NCBI GenBank assembly: GCA_964346545.1
Contig: CAYFVR010000025.1
Location: 1 to 26,137, forward strand
DNA from: CAYFVR01 sp964346545
Lineage (GTDB): Bacteria; Desulfobacterota; Desulfobacteria; Desulfobacterales; Desulfococcaceae
DNA: 26,137 nucleotides
Direction: 5' to 3'
Shown: positions 6,782 to 15,181 of the stretch, piece by piece
Layout of the letters: the number at the start of each line of letters is the position of its first letter
How positions within the stretch are numbered: position 1 is the first letter of the stretch
Position numbers and translations under genes: made by a program
Notes under the pieces: generated by a model
The model's database searches: none
The model's input: only the letters and a program-made list of their open reading frames with translations
Told to the model about the DNA's origin: nothing

Positions 6782-8334
6782 TTGGCTTTTCTCCTCCATT
6801 GAAATAATCGGATGATGCCCAGGATCAGCGTCCCGGCCACACATATTTGGGCGAAAAGATCGCCGATCCGGGTGTAAATGGTTATCTTGTCCATGACCGG
6901 GAGGGCGCGGGTCGCCACCGCGTCCTCGAACAGGCCGGTGGTTCCGTCGATGCGGCCCGAGGGGTGGATGAACCCGCTGATGCCGGTGTTGGCGGCCCGG
7001 ACGAGTCCCCGCCGGGTTTCCACGGCCCGCAGCACGGCCATGGAAAAATGCTGGTGGGGCGCGCTGCTGATCCCGTACCAGGCGTCGTTGGTGATGTTGA
7101 CCAGCAGGCCCGCCCGGTTTTTCGCCGCCGCCCGGGCCAGCGCCGGAAAAATGCCCTCGTAGCAGATGAGCACGCCCAGCCGGTGGCCGTCGGCGTGGAG
7201 CACTTCGCCTTTCGCGCCGGAGCGGAAATTGCCCACCTGGGCCACCAGGGTGTCCAGAAACGGGAAAAATTCCCCCAGCGGAACGTATTCTCCGAAGGGC
7301 ACCAGATGGTGCTTGTCGTAGCGGCCGGCGATCCGCCCGTCGGGGCGGATCAGAAAGGCGCCGTTGAACAGCTCCACGCCCTCCGGCCCCCGCTCGAAGT
7401 ACGGACTGCCCACGATGAAATGGGCGCCGGCTTCTCGGACGCCTTCCAGCACCCGGGCCGTCATGGGCCGGTTGTGCAGAAAGTAGAACGGGGCGGCCGT
7501 CTCGGGCCAGACCACCAGATCGGGCTCTTCGGTCATCGCCGCGCGGGAGAGCGCGACGTATTTTTCCACCGTCCGGTCCTGGTGGGCGGGGTCCCATTTC
7601 ACCGCCTGCTCGATGTTGCCCTGGACCACCGCCGCCCGGGTGACCGGGGCCTTCTCGGCCAAAGCGTCGATCTGGCCCAGCCGGAAATGGCCGTAGGCCA
7701 GCGTGCCCAGCGTCAGCGCAAGCGCCAGAGCGACGGCGGCCCCGGCGGTTCGCTTCCCCACCGCGCGGTCGCCCCAGAGCAGCTTCCTTGCCGACATCCA
7801 TCCCAGCGCGAGCGCGGAATTGATGGAAACCAAAAGAAAGGAAACGCCGTAAACTCCGACCATATCGGATATCTGGATGAGATGCAATTGGCGAAACGGG
7901 GCATATCCCAGCAGCGCCCAGGGAAACCCGGTCAGCAGATGGGCCCGGAGGTATTCCAGGCCGGTCCAGACCAACGGAATCGCCAGCGGCAGCAAAGACG
8001 GCGATATTCGGAACCCCCGCAGGGCCGCCGCGAAGGCGGCCGGATACAGGGCCAGGTAGGCGGACAGTAGGCCCAGCACCGGAACGGACACCCAGATCGG
8101 AAGGCCGCCGTAGACGCCCAGGGTATGGACCAGCCAATAGACCAGGGTGAGGGCGTGGACCATGCCGGCGATCCAGCCCAGCCGGAAGGCTTCCGCCGCT
8201 CCGGCCCCGCGAACCGCCAGCAGCAGCGGCGCCAGCGCCGCCGCCGCCAGGGGCCAGGCGCCGGTGCGGGGGAAGGCGGCGGTGAGCAGAAGTCCGGCCG
8301 CGATGGAAAATGCGATTTTTGGCAAATTTTTCAC
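6778..8334 (-). CDS. lnt: Apolipoprotein N-acyltransferase
   Basis: Lnt adds the third acyl chain to the N-terminal cysteine of lipoproteins in the inner membrane, the last step before Lol sorting. The 518-residue length is typical. The N-terminal part (about 1-215) is hydrophobic with several helices, followed by a carbon-nitrogen hydrolase domain (about 230-480) and a final membrane helix ending in RLFQWRRKAK. The catalytic triad is visible: E278 in VVWPETAAPF, K341 in DKHHLVPFGEYVP and C391 in LICYEGIFP, close to E267/K335/C387 of E. coli. The start used is GTG 8334; its ribosome site is poor, and a TTG at 8325 is possible. The stop overlaps the prfB start, so the two are co-translated. 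Confidence 0.93.
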   Translation of the reverse strand: MKNLPKIAFSIAAGLLLTAAFPRTGAWPLAAAALAPLLLAVRGAGAAEAFRLGWIAGMVHALTLVYWLVHTLGVYGGLPIWVSVPVLGLLSAYLALYPAAFAAALRGFRISPSLLPLAIPLVWTGLEYLRAHLLTGFPWALLGYAPFRQLHLIQISDMVGVYGVSFLLVSINSALALGWMSARKLLWGDRAVGKRTAGAAVALALALTLGTLAYGHFRLGQIDALAEKAPVTRAAVVQGNIEQAVKWDPAHQDRTVEKYVALSRAAMTEEPDLVVWPETAAPFYFLHNRPMTARVLEGVREAGAHFIVGSPYFERGPEGVELFNGAFLIRPDGRIAGRYDKHHLVPFGEYVPLGEFFPFLDTLVAQVGNFRSGAKGEVLHADGHRLGVLICYEGIFPALARAAAKNRAGLLVNITNDAWYGISSAPHQHFSMAVLRAVETRRGLVRAANTGISGFIHPSGRIDGTTGLFEDAVATRALPVMDKITIYTRIGDLFAQICVAGTLILGIIRLFQWRRKAK

Positions 8335-8653
8335 TTAAATTTCTGGCGGTTTGTGTAAAAATCAAATACAATTCATTTGCGGGCGCAAATCGTTCCCGGC
8401 CCGCGCCGCCCCATGACCCGCAACCCTCCAACCCAACCGCGAACCTGGCCCGGCCGGATCTTTCGGCCTCTTTCGAAACCCGCCATCCTCCAGAAGCCCG
8501 TCCGGCCCGGCCCCCGCGTCGTCGTCGAACGGAACGTGTTCGTAACCCGCGCCGCGAATCGGGAGTTCTCCGCCGCCTTTCTGGCCCGGCGGTCCCGGTC
8601 GCAAAAGAATACCCGCATGCGGGGCGCCCCCCCGCGGAAATGGAGGAAACGTC
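8335..8653. other. Divergent promoter region between lnt and dksA
   Basis: These 319 bp hold an AT-rich island (about 8325-8375) within GC-rich flanks, the likely place for the lnt promoter and perhaps that of dksA. TACAAT at 8367-8372 could be a plus-strand -10, but no good -35 lies at 16-18 nt. Open frames through this region look like shadows of GC-rich DNA. GGAGG at the right edge serves dksA. Confidence 0.45.
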
Positions 8654-9022
8654 ATGGAAGAAAAAGAGCTGGCATACTTCAAGGATCTGCTGACCCACTG
8701 GCTGGACGAGTTGGAGCGGCGGGCCGACGCCACGGTCTTCAGCCTCCGCAACAACTCCGCCGAAGGCATGGCGGATTTTCTGGACCAGGCCTCGGCCGAC
8801 GCCAACCAGACCTTTACCCTTCGCATTCGAAATCGGGAACGGCGGCTGGTGAGCAAGATTCGCCGCGCCCTGGTTCGGATCGAGGACAAGAGTTACGGCA
8901 TCTGCGAGATGTGCGGCGAGGACATCGCCACGGGCCGTCTCAAGGCCCGCCCGGTGACCACGTTTTGCATCGAGTGCAAAACCCAGATGGAGGTCATCGA
9001 GCGAAATCTCGCCGTCGGATAA
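8654..9022 (+). CDS. dksA: DksA/TraR-type zinc-finger transcription factor
   Basis: DksA binds the secondary channel of RNA polymerase and, with ppGpp, adjusts promoters during starvation. The 122-residue protein has an N-terminal coiled coil (about 1-75), DFLDQASADAN with the DxxDxA tip (D41, D44, A46) and a four-cysteine zinc finger (C84, C87, C105, C108). It is shorter than E. coli DksA (151) because the N-terminal extension is missing, as in many delta-proteobacterial forms. GGAGG precedes the ATG by a normal distance. The gene converges on the ABC ATPase gene with only 9 bp between stops. Several paralogues often exist in such genomes, so the exact dksA role is probable but not certain. 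Confidence 0.88.
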   Translation: MEEKELAYFKDLLTHWLDELERRADATVFSLRNNSAEGMADFLDQASADANQTFTLRIRNRERRLVSKIRRALVRIEDKSYGICEMCGEDIATGRLKARPVTTFCIECKTQMEVIERNLAVG

Positions 9023-9031
9023 TCCCCGGGG

Positions 9032-10570
9032 CTAGACCCGGGCCGCTTCCGCGCGCGCGACCCGGGTCTCCCCGGCCCCCTCTTCCGCGACTCCCGCCAT
9101 CATCAGCCCGATTCGATCCACCTTTTCCCGGTCGCCGACGGGAAACAGGTCCACGATCTCCCCGCCAAACATCACCGCGATCCGATCCGACAGGGCCAGC
9201 GCCTCCCCCAGATCTCCCGTGACCAGCAGCACCCCGGCGGTTTCGCGGGCGCGGAGCAGATGGCGCCAAACTTCTTCGGTGGCCGCGACGTCCAGCCCCT
9301 GGGTCGGCTGTTCCGCCACGATGAGGCGCGGCTCCCGAAAAAACTCCCGTCCGATGACCATTTTTTGCAGATTGCCGCCGGAGAGATGCCGGGCCTGGAC
9401 GGCCACGTCGGGCGGCCGCACTCCGAAGGCCCGGATGAGATGACGGGCCGCGCCCCGGGCCTTTCCGGTTCGGAGCCACGGCCCCCGGGAGAAGCCCCGT
9501 CGGGTGGTCAGCAGAAAATTGTCCACCAGATTCAGGCCGGGGCAGGTGGCGACGCCCATCCGGTCTTCGGGAATATAGCTCAAGGGTTCCCGCCGGCCCC
9601 GTCCGTCGAAGTGGGCCCGCCAGTCCCGGCCCAGAATCTCCACCGTTCCCCGAGCCGGCGGGCGAAGGCCGCAGATGGTTTCCACCAGCGGTTTTTGCCC
9701 GTTTCCCGCCACGCCCACAACGCCCAGAATTTCCCCCCGGTTCACCGACAGCTCCGGCACGGAAAGGCCCGGCGCCTTCAGCTTTCGGAGCCGGAGCGCC
9801 GGAGGGCCGATGGCCACCGGCCGCCGGTCCACCTGGAGCACCACCTCCCGCCCCACCATCCGCCGGGCCAGATCGGCCCGGGAGGTCACCGCCGCCGCCG
9901 CCGTTCGGTCCACGATTTCGCCCCGGCGGAGAATGGCGATGTCGTCGGCGATCCGCATGACCTCGTGCAGCTTGTGGCTGATGAAGACCAGGGCCTTGCC
10001 GTCGGCGGCCATGCGGCCCATGGCCTCGAAGAGCTGGTCGATCTCGCCGGGGGTGAGCACGGTGGTGGGCTCGTCGAAGATGAGGCAGCGGCTTTCCCGG
10101 TGCAGCAGCTTGAGGATTTCCACCCGCTGGCGCTCGCCCATGGAGAGGTCGGCCACCCGCGCCGCCGGGTCCACGCGAAGTCCGTAGGTTTCCGCCAGCT
10201 CGGCCACGCGCCGGCGCATCCGGCCCGGTCGCAGCCAAAAGCCGCCGGGCTGGCCCAGGAAGACGTTTTCCGTCGCCGTCATGGCGTCCACCAGCATGAA
10301 GTGCTGGTAAACCATGCCGATCCCGGCGCGGATGGCCGACCGGGGGGAGGGGAACGACGTCTCCCGGCCGTCCACCTCGATCCGTCCCGCGTCGGGCTGG
10401 TAGCGGCCCGCCAGAATGGACATGAGGGTGCTTTTGCCCGCCCCGTTCTCCCCCAGCAGGGCGAGAATTTTTCCGGCCCGGATGTCCAGGGTGATGTCCT
10501 TGTTGGCGGTCACGGGGCCGAAGGATTTTCGGATGCCCGAAAGCCGGATCATCGGCGCCGCTTCGGTCAT
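9032..10570 (-). CDS. BMP-type purine/nucleoside ABC transporter, double ATP-binding protein
   Basis: This 512-residue protein has two ABC ATPase domains, as in the sugar/nucleoside (RbsA-like, NupA/YufO) group. Domain 1 has Walker A GENGAGKST (40-48), signature LSMGE (142-146) and Walker B CLIFDEPTT (162-170). Domain 2 has the degenerate Walker A GVAGNGQKP (286-294), signature LSGGN (396-400) and LIVAEQPTQGLD. A weakened second site is normal in this group. It powers the two permeases downstream of the BMP protein in transcription order. ATG 10570 overlaps the gpt stop by 4 nt (ATGA), so uptake and salvage are co-translated. The gene ends 9 bp from dksA, which converges on it. Confidence 0.92.
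   Translation of the reverse strand: MTEAAPMIRLSGIRKSFGPVTANKDITLDIRAGKILALLGENGAGKSTLMSILAGRYQPDAGRIEVDGRETSFPSPRSAIRAGIGMVYQHFMLVDAMTATENVFLGQPGGFWLRPGRMRRRVAELAETYGLRVDPAARVADLSMGERQRVEILKLLHRESRCLIFDEPTTVLTPGEIDQLFEAMGRMAADGKALVFISHKLHEVMRIADDIAILRRGEIVDRTAAAAVTSRADLARRMVGREVVLQVDRRPVAIGPPALRLRKLKAPGLSVPELSVNRGEILGVVGVAGNGQKPLVETICGLRPPARGTVEILGRDWRAHFDGRGRREPLSYIPEDRMGVATCPGLNLVDNFLLTTRRGFSRGPWLRTGKARGAARHLIRAFGVRPPDVAVQARHLSGGNLQKMVIGREFFREPRLIVAEQPTQGLDVAATEEVWRHLLRARETAGVLLVTGDLGEALALSDRIAVMFGGEIVDLFPVGDREKVDRIGLMMAGVAEEGAGETRVARAEAARV
9034..9069. repeat. 9-bp inverted repeat at the dksA/ABC convergent end
   Basis: AGACCCGGG (9034-9042) and CCCGGGTCT (9061-9069) pair perfectly around an 18-nt GC-rich loop, inside the 3' end of the ATPase gene and just past the dksA stop. 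No T-run follows in either direction. It may slow transcripts from both convergent genes, or it may be chance in GC-rich coding DNA. Confidence 0.3.
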
Positions 10571-11061
10571 GGCCGCCCCTGGCGCAGTCCGGCGATGGGC
10601 TGGATGAACTGGACCCCGGCGTCCCAGGGGAACAGAATCCAGGTGTCCTGGCTGACCTCGGTGATGTAGGTGTCCACCATGGGGCGGCCCGCCGGCTTGG
10701 CGTACACGGTGGCGAAATGGGCGTTGGGAATCATTTTGCGCACGACGCCGGCGGTTTTGCCCGTGTCCACCAGGTCGTCCACCAGCAGCCAGCCCTCGCC
10801 GTCGGTGTCGATGCCCTTGAGCACCCGGGTTTCGCCCTGCTTCCGGCCGGCGTAGCTGGCCACGCAGACGGTGTCCACCAGCCGCAGATCCAGCTCCCGG
10901 GCCACGATGGCCGCGGGCACCAAACCGCCCCGGGTGATGGCGATGATGCCGTTCCAGGCGCGGCGGTCCACCAGCCGCCAGGCCAGGGCCCGGGCGTCCC
11001 GGTGAAGCTGCTCCCAGGAAATGGGATAGGTTTTTTGATAGCGATCCTCGGATTCGGCCAT
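10567..11061 (-). CDS. gpt: Xanthine-guanine phosphoribosyltransferase
   Basis: Gpt joins guanine or xanthine (and hypoxanthine) to PRPP to give the 5'-monophosphate, a purine salvage step at the inner membrane. The 164 residues compare with 152 in E. coli. The PRPP-binding loop is LLVDDLVDTGKTA (92-104). The stretches AHFATVYAKPAGRPMVD and SQDTWILFPWD are very close to the E. coli protein. SYAGRKQGE fits the flexible loop region. ATG 11061 has AGGGAG 6 nt upstream. The gene sits between the assembly gap and the ATPase gene, whose start overlaps its stop. The coupling with a BMP-type importer points to purine bases or nucleosides as the transported substrate. Confidence 0.93.
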   Translation of the reverse strand: MAESEDRYQKTYPISWEQLHRDARALAWRLVDRRAWNGIIAITRGGLVPAAIVARELDLRLVDTVCVASYAGRKQGETRVLKGIDTDGEGWLLVDDLVDTGKTAGVVRKMIPNAHFATVYAKPAGRPMVDTYITEVSQDTWILFPWDAGVQFIQPIAGLRQGRP

Positions 11062-11130
11062 GAGGCTCCCTTTGCAATCTCGGATACAATTTCGGGAAGA
11101 GGGTGAACGAAAAACGGCTTTCCGACGGGG

Positions 11131-11230
11131 NNNNNNNNNNNNNNNNNNNNNNNNNNNNNNNNNNNNNNNNNNNNNNNNNNNNNNNNNNNNNNNNNNNNNN
11201 NNNNNNNNNNNNNNNNNNNNNNNNNNNNNN
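11131..11230. other. Assembly gap of 100 N
   Basis: Exactly 100 N separate gpt from the second permease gene. A round 100 is the usual placeholder for a scaffold join of unknown length, so true distance and content are unknown. The flanking genes belong to one functional set on one strand, which supports the join, but a further gene could be missing here. Confidence 0.97.
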
Positions 11231-11240
11231 ATCGGGCCTG

Positions 11241-12161
11241 TTAATCGGATGGTTCCGGGTTGACCCCCAGAAAGCCCGGGGCCTGGTCGCCCCGGCCCCG
11301 CCAGGAGGCCAAAACGAGCACGATGACGGTGAGGGCGTAGGGCAGCATGAGCAGCAGCGAAGAGGGGATGTGGGTTCCGCCGGCCTGAAGGCGGAACTGG
11401 AAGGCCATCACTCCGCCGAAGAGGTAGGCGCCGGCCATCGCCCGTCCGGGATGCCAAAAGGCGAAGATGACCAGCGCCACGGCGATCCATCCCCGGCCCG
11501 CGGTCAGCCCGGTGGTCCAAAGGTGGGTGTAGGCCAGGGACAGGTAGGCGCCGCCGACGCCCGCCAGAAAGCCGCCCGTCAGAATGCCCGCCCAGCGGAA
11601 CATGGTCACGTCGATCCCGGCCGCGTCCGCCGCCGCGGGGTGTTCGCCCACCGCCTTGAGCGCCATGCCCCAGCGGGTGCGGCGGAAAAAGGCCAACATC
11701 AGCGGCGGGATGAGATAGGACAGGTAGACCATGGCGTCTTGGCGGAAGAAGACGGGGCCGAAAAAGGGCAGGTCGCCCAGCAGCGGGAGCGGGAGCGGGG
11801 AGAATCCCGGGGCTTCCCGGCCCACCAGCGGCGCGCCCAGATAATTGGCCAGCCCCGTGCCCAAAATCGTCAGCGCCAGCCCGGAAACCACCTGGTTGCC
11901 CAAAAAGCCGATGCAGACCAGCCCGTGAACGGCCGCCAGGGCCGTCCCGGCCAGGCCGCCGCAGATCAGGCCCAGGCTCGGCTCCCCGGTCAGCAGCGCC
12001 CCCAGAAAGGCGGCCAGCGCCCCCACCATCATGATGCCTTCCACCCCCAGGTTCAGCACGCCGGATCGCTCCGTGAAAATCTCGCCCAGGGTGGCGTAGA
12101 GCACCGGCGTTCCCGACTGGACCGCGGCGGCCAAAAGCGGGATCAGCATCTCGGGGGTCAC
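11241..12161 (-). CDS. BMP-type purine/nucleoside ABC transporter permease (NupQ/YufQ-like)
   Basis: This 306-residue inner-membrane permease of the BPD_transp_2 family has eight to ten hydrophobic segments. Typical text is GTPVLYATLGEIFTERSG near the N-terminus, VLNLGVEGIMMVGALAAF, NQVVSGLALTILGTGLANY and WGMALKAVGEHPAAADAAGI, the coupling region facing the ATPase. AGGAYLSLAYTHLW-type text in the later half marks this subgroup. The start is GTG 12161, overlapping the stop of the other permease (GTGA), so the two halves of the channel are made together. The stop (TAA 11243-11241) is 10 bp from the assembly gap. Confidence 0.92.
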   Translation of the reverse strand: MTPEMLIPLLAAAVQSGTPVLYATLGEIFTERSGVLNLGVEGIMMVGALAAFLGALLTGEPSLGLICGGLAGTALAAVHGLVCIGFLGNQVVSGLALTILGTGLANYLGAPLVGREAPGFSPLPLPLLGDLPFFGPVFFRQDAMVYLSYLIPPLMLAFFRRTRWGMALKAVGEHPAAADAAGIDVTMFRWAGILTGGFLAGVGGAYLSLAYTHLWTTGLTAGRGWIAVALVIFAFWHPGRAMAGAYLFGGVMAFQFRLQAGGTHIPSSLLLMLPYALTVIVLVLASWRGRGDQAPGFLGVNPEPSD

Positions 12162-13222
12162 GCCGGCCTCCGAAGTTCAACTCGGTAGTCGTTGAAAAAG
12201 TTCCCGGCCAGCACCGTCAGCAAAATCATTCCCTCGATGATCTGGCCGAAGGCGGCGGGCACCCCCAGTTCGAGCTGGAGGTTTTCCGTTCCCACCCGCA
12301 GCCCGGCCAGCAGAAAGGCCGCGATGCCGATGGAAAGCGGATTGAGCCGCGCCAGCCAGGCCACCACGATGGCGGTGTAGCCGTAGCCGACCATGATGCT
12401 GGGCTGGAGGCGGCCCACCGTGGCCGACGCCTCCACGAATCCGGCCCAGCCGGCCAGCGCCCCGCTCAACACCATGACCAGCGCCACCAGCCGGCCGTAG
12501 GGCAGTCGGGCGTACCGGGCCGCCCGCACGTTTTCGCCGCTGGCCTTCAGCTCGTAGCCCAGCCGGGTAAAGCGGAAAAATATCCAGGCCGCCAGCCCGC
12601 AGACGGCGCAAAGGGCCACGCCCCAGTTGACGCCGGTGTCGCCGATGCGGCCGATCTGGGCGGATTCGGGGAACGCGGGGGTCATGGGAAAACCGAAGCT
12701 GACGGGGTCTTTCCAGGGGCCGTAGACCAGGTAGTCCAGGAAGAGGATGGCGATGTAGTTGAGCATGAGGGTGACGATGATTTCGTTGGCCCGCATGTGG
12801 AGCTTGAGCAGGGCCGGGAGCAGCCCCCACAGGCCCCCGGCCAGGGCCGCCGCCAGCGCCATGGCGGCCGGCATGGCCGGGCCGGTCAACTCCGGCGCGG
12901 CCATCACCACCGACGTGGCCCCCACCGCGCCCAGGGCGAACTGGCCCTCCGCCCCGATGTTCCACACCTGAAGCCGGAAGGCCACCGCCACCCCCAGGGA
13001 GCAAAGGTAGATCGGCACGGCCTTGGCCAGGCTGTCCTCCAGGGCCCAGACGGAGCCGAAACCGCCCTCGACCAGGAACCGGAGCCCCGCCAGGGGGGAG
13101 CGGCCCTGCAGGGCCAGCAGCAGGAGGCTGACGGCCAGCGCCAGCGCGGTGGCCGCCGCCGGCGCCAGCAGGGAGCGCCCCGCGGAACGGGAGGCCCGTC
13201 GCGTGATTTTGAGGCGAGACAT
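12158..13222 (-). CDS. BMP-type purine/nucleoside ABC transporter permease (NupP/YufP-like)
   Basis: This 354-residue permease is the larger partner of the pair. After a basic N-terminus (MSRLKITRRASRS) come about ten helices. Landmarks are AVAFRLQVWNIGAEGQFALGA, the conserved substrate-channel text of the family, MRANEIIVTLMLNYIA, and LGYELKASGENVRAARYA, the ATPase-coupling loop. ATG 13222 lies 17 nt after the BMP gene stop; no good ribosome site is visible, so coupling to the upstream gene is likely. Its stop overlaps the next permease start. Confidence 0.92.
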   Translation of the reverse strand: MSRLKITRRASRSAGRSLLAPAAATALALAVSLLLLALQGRSPLAGLRFLVEGGFGSVWALEDSLAKAVPIYLCSLGVAVAFRLQVWNIGAEGQFALGAVGATSVVMAAPELTGPAMPAAMALAAALAGGLWGLLPALLKLHMRANEIIVTLMLNYIAILFLDYLVYGPWKDPVSFGFPMTPAFPESAQIGRIGDTGVNWGVALCAVCGLAAWIFFRFTRLGYELKASGENVRAARYARLPYGRLVALVMVLSGALAGWAGFVEASATVGRLQPSIMVGYGYTAIVVAWLARLNPLSIGIAAFLLAGLRVGTENLQLELGVPAAFGQIIEGMILLTVLAGNFFNDYRVELRRPA

Positions 13223-13239
13223 CCGGGGGCGGCCGGGGG

Positions 13240-14316
13240 CTATTCCGTCGTGCCGATCACGCCTTGCACGAACCAATCCATGCCCAGCAGCGCCTCGTCG
13301 GCGGCGGTCTGGCCCTCGGGAATCCGGACTTCGCCCGCCTGGTCGGCCACCGGCCCCGTGAAGGGGACGAAGTCGCCGGAGACGATCTCGTCCCGCCGGT
13401 CCATCACCTGTTTCCGGATCGACTCGGGGACCATGTCGCCCATGGGGCTGATGTCCACGATGCCGTGCTCGATGCCGTACCAGTAGGCGTCGCTTTCCCA
13501 GGTCCCGGCTCGGACCGCCTCCACCATCTCGGTGTAGAAGGGCGCCCAGTTCCAGATGGGGGCGACCAGGTGCGCCTTGGGCGCGAAGGCGCTCATGTCG
13601 GTGTTGTAGCCGATGGAATAGGCGCCGCGATCCTGGGCCGCCTCCTGGGGACCGGGAGAATCCTGGTGCTGGGCGATCACGTCGGCGCCCACGTCCAGCA
13701 GGCTCTTGGCGGCTTCCTTCTCCGTGGCCGGGTCGTACCAGGTTTTGGTCCAGACCACCCGCACCTTCACCTCGGGGTTCATGGCCTGGGCGCCCCGGGT
13801 AAAGGCGTTGATGCCTCGAATGACCTCGGGGATGGGAAAGGCGGCCACGTAGCCCAGGGTGTCGGACTCCGTCATGGCCCCGGCCACCATGCCGGAGAGA
13901 TACCGGGCCTGGTACATCCGGCCGAAGTAATTGCCCATGTTCTCGGCGGTTTTAAATCCGGAACAGTGCATGAAGACCGTGTCCGGAAACCGGCCGGCCA
14001 CCTTCAGCATGGGGTCCATGTAGCCGAAGCTGGTGGCGAAGATCAGGTCGAATTCCTTGCGGGCCATGTTGAGGATGACCCGCTCGGCGTCCGGCCCCTC
14101 GGGAACGGATTCCACGAAGGCGGTTTCCACGCCGTCCATGGCCTCGATGGCCTTGCGTCCCTGGTCGTGGGCGTAGCTCCAGCCGGCGTCTCCCACGGGC
14201 GACACGTAGACGAAGCCGACCTTCAGCGGCGTCGGGTCGGCGGCCTGAACGCCGGCGGCGGAAATCGCCAGAACGCACAGGGCGATCAACCCTTGAACAA
14301 CGATCCGTTTCCGCAT
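13240..14316 (-). CDS. BMP-family periplasmic substrate-binding protein
   Basis: This 358-residue secreted binding protein has the signal peptide MRKRIVVQGLIALCVLAISA, with cleavage likely after VQA (residue 25). No lipobox cysteine is present, so it should be soluble in the periplasm. PLKVGFVYVSPVGDAGWSYAHDQGRKA is the opening strand and loop of the BMP (PnrA/Med) fold, and FDLIFATSFGYMDPMLKVA, GYVAAFPIPEVIRGINAF and ADVIAQHQDSPGPQEAA follow in family order. BMP proteins bind nucleosides or purine bases; the linked gpt gene favours a purine. GGGGGAA precedes ATG 14316. It is the first gene of the cluster in transcription order. Confidence 0.92.
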   Translation of the reverse strand: MRKRIVVQGLIALCVLAISAAGVQAADPTPLKVGFVYVSPVGDAGWSYAHDQGRKAIEAMDGVETAFVESVPEGPDAERVILNMARKEFDLIFATSFGYMDPMLKVAGRFPDTVFMHCSGFKTAENMGNYFGRMYQARYLSGMVAGAMTESDTLGYVAAFPIPEVIRGINAFTRGAQAMNPEVKVRVVWTKTWYDPATEKEAAKSLLDVGADVIAQHQDSPGPQEAAQDRGAYSIGYNTDMSAFAPKAHLVAPIWNWAPFYTEMVEAVRAGTWESDAYWYGIEHGIVDISPMGDMVPESIRKQVMDRRDEIVSGDFVPFTGPVADQAGEVRIPEGQTAADEALLGMDWFVQGVIGTTE

Positions 14317-14338
14317 GATTCCCCCTTTTATGTCCTGG

Positions 14339-14359
14339 GTTTGTCCCAAGGTTTGTCCC
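14339..14359. promoter_or_regulatory. Tandem GTTTGTCCC direct repeat upstream of the BMP gene
   Basis: GTTTGTCCC occurs at 14339-14347 and again at 14351-14359, a 12-bp period. It lies 23-43 bp upstream of the BMP start, where an operator would act. The repeat is exact but short, and no regulator gene is linked. Confidence 0.35.
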
Positions 14360-14408
14360 GGGCGAGGATCGCTTCGGGAAGGTGGTCCCGGCTCGGGTGA
14401 AATCAAAC

Positions 14409-14437
14409 TACATAACGGAAAGGCCCCACTTTGGCAA
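14409..14437 (-). promoter_or_regulatory. Possible promoter of the purine uptake cluster
   Basis: On the minus strand TTGCCA (14437-14432, five of six to TTGACA) is followed after exactly 17 nt by TATGTA (14414-14409, three of six). It lies about 100 bp before the BMP start and above the tandem repeat. The -10 is weak, so this is only a candidate. Confidence 0.3.
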
Positions 14438-14463
14438 TTGGAAAAAAAGAGCGGAAACCGGGC

Positions 14464-14958
14464 CTATCGGCCGCAGCATTTTTTGTGTTTCTTTCCGCTT
14501 CCGCAGGGACAGGGGGCGTTGCGGCCGACCTTGGGCGCGTCCCGGACCACCGTTTTCACCCGGGGCGGCTTTCCGTCGAAAAAGTACCAGCGGCCGTTCC
14601 GTCGCCGGAACTCGGCCACTTCGGCGTGTTCGCCTTCCTTGCCCTTCTCGGTGTAGTGGGCCACGAAGTGGATGAAGCCGGTTTCGTCGTCGGGGCCGCC
14701 GCCTTCCACCTCCCGAATGTCCAGGGAATGCCACTCGGTCGCCGCCGCCCAGGATTCCACGGCCTCCCGACTGTCGCCTTCCCGCTGGTCCGGGTGGTTG
14801 GTGTCGAGAATGAAGTCGGTTTCCCGTCGGGAGAAGGCGGTGAACCTCGCCCGCAGCAGCGCCTCGGCGGTTTCCGGAGATCGTTCGCCGGCGAGAATGG
14901 GGCCGCAGCAGCTTTCCCGCGGGTCTCCCGACCCGCAGGGGCACGGATTGGACGTCAT
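14464..14958 (-). CDS. ychJ: YchJ family protein with two SEC-C motifs
   Basis: This 164-residue protein has a zinc-binding SEC-C motif at each end: NPCPCGSGDPRESCCG (4-19) and RNAPCPCGSGKKHKKCC near the C-terminus. Between them is the UPF0225 NTF2-like middle (ALLRARFTAFSRRETDFILDT, EWHSLDIREVEGG, FIHFVAHY). This order and length match E. coli YchJ (152). Its function is not established; SEC-C motifs bind zinc and often partner proteins such as SecB or ribosomal factors. ATG 14958 has AGGAG 6 nt upstream. It is divergent from the hybrid kinase gene and upstream of the purine cluster on the same strand. A minus-strand run of seven T lies about 17 nt past its stop, after a weak GGCC-GATA-GGCC hairpin, and may end its transcript. 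Confidence 0.9.
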   Translation of the reverse strand: MTSNPCPCGSGDPRESCCGPILAGERSPETAEALLRARFTAFSRRETDFILDTNHPDQREGDSREAVESWAAATEWHSLDIREVEGGGPDDETGFIHFVAHYTEKGKEGEHAEVAEFRRRNGRWYFFDGKPPRVKTVVRDAPKVGRNAPCPCGSGKKHKKCCGR

Positions 14959-15181
14959 GAGTTTCTCCTTTCGAAGGGATGAGGTGGATGGGACGAGGTC
15001 GATGGGGGGCGCCTTCCGGCCGGACGCATATACCAGCATCCTTGCGCGAAGTAAAGCCGACTCGATCCGCCGGTCGCCCCCCTTTTCCTTGCGGCCGCCG
15101 GTGGTTTCTTTTATAAGTGGATTTGTTGAACGAACGAAATATCGAGCGAATATCGTGAATCCAACGGAAACGGCCGGATGC

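Noticed and set aside
11103..12188. Plus-strand open frame running through the N gap
   Set aside because: It crosses unknown bases and is antisense to a clear permease gene.
13264..14400. Plus-strand open frame antisense to the BMP gene
   Set aside because: The opposite strand encodes a convincing binding protein with signal peptide; this frame has no recognisable domain.
14672..15181. Upstream extension of the hybrid kinase frame
   Set aside because: It is antisense to ychJ and lacks membrane or sensor features; the kinase more likely starts at 15182 or GTG 15152.
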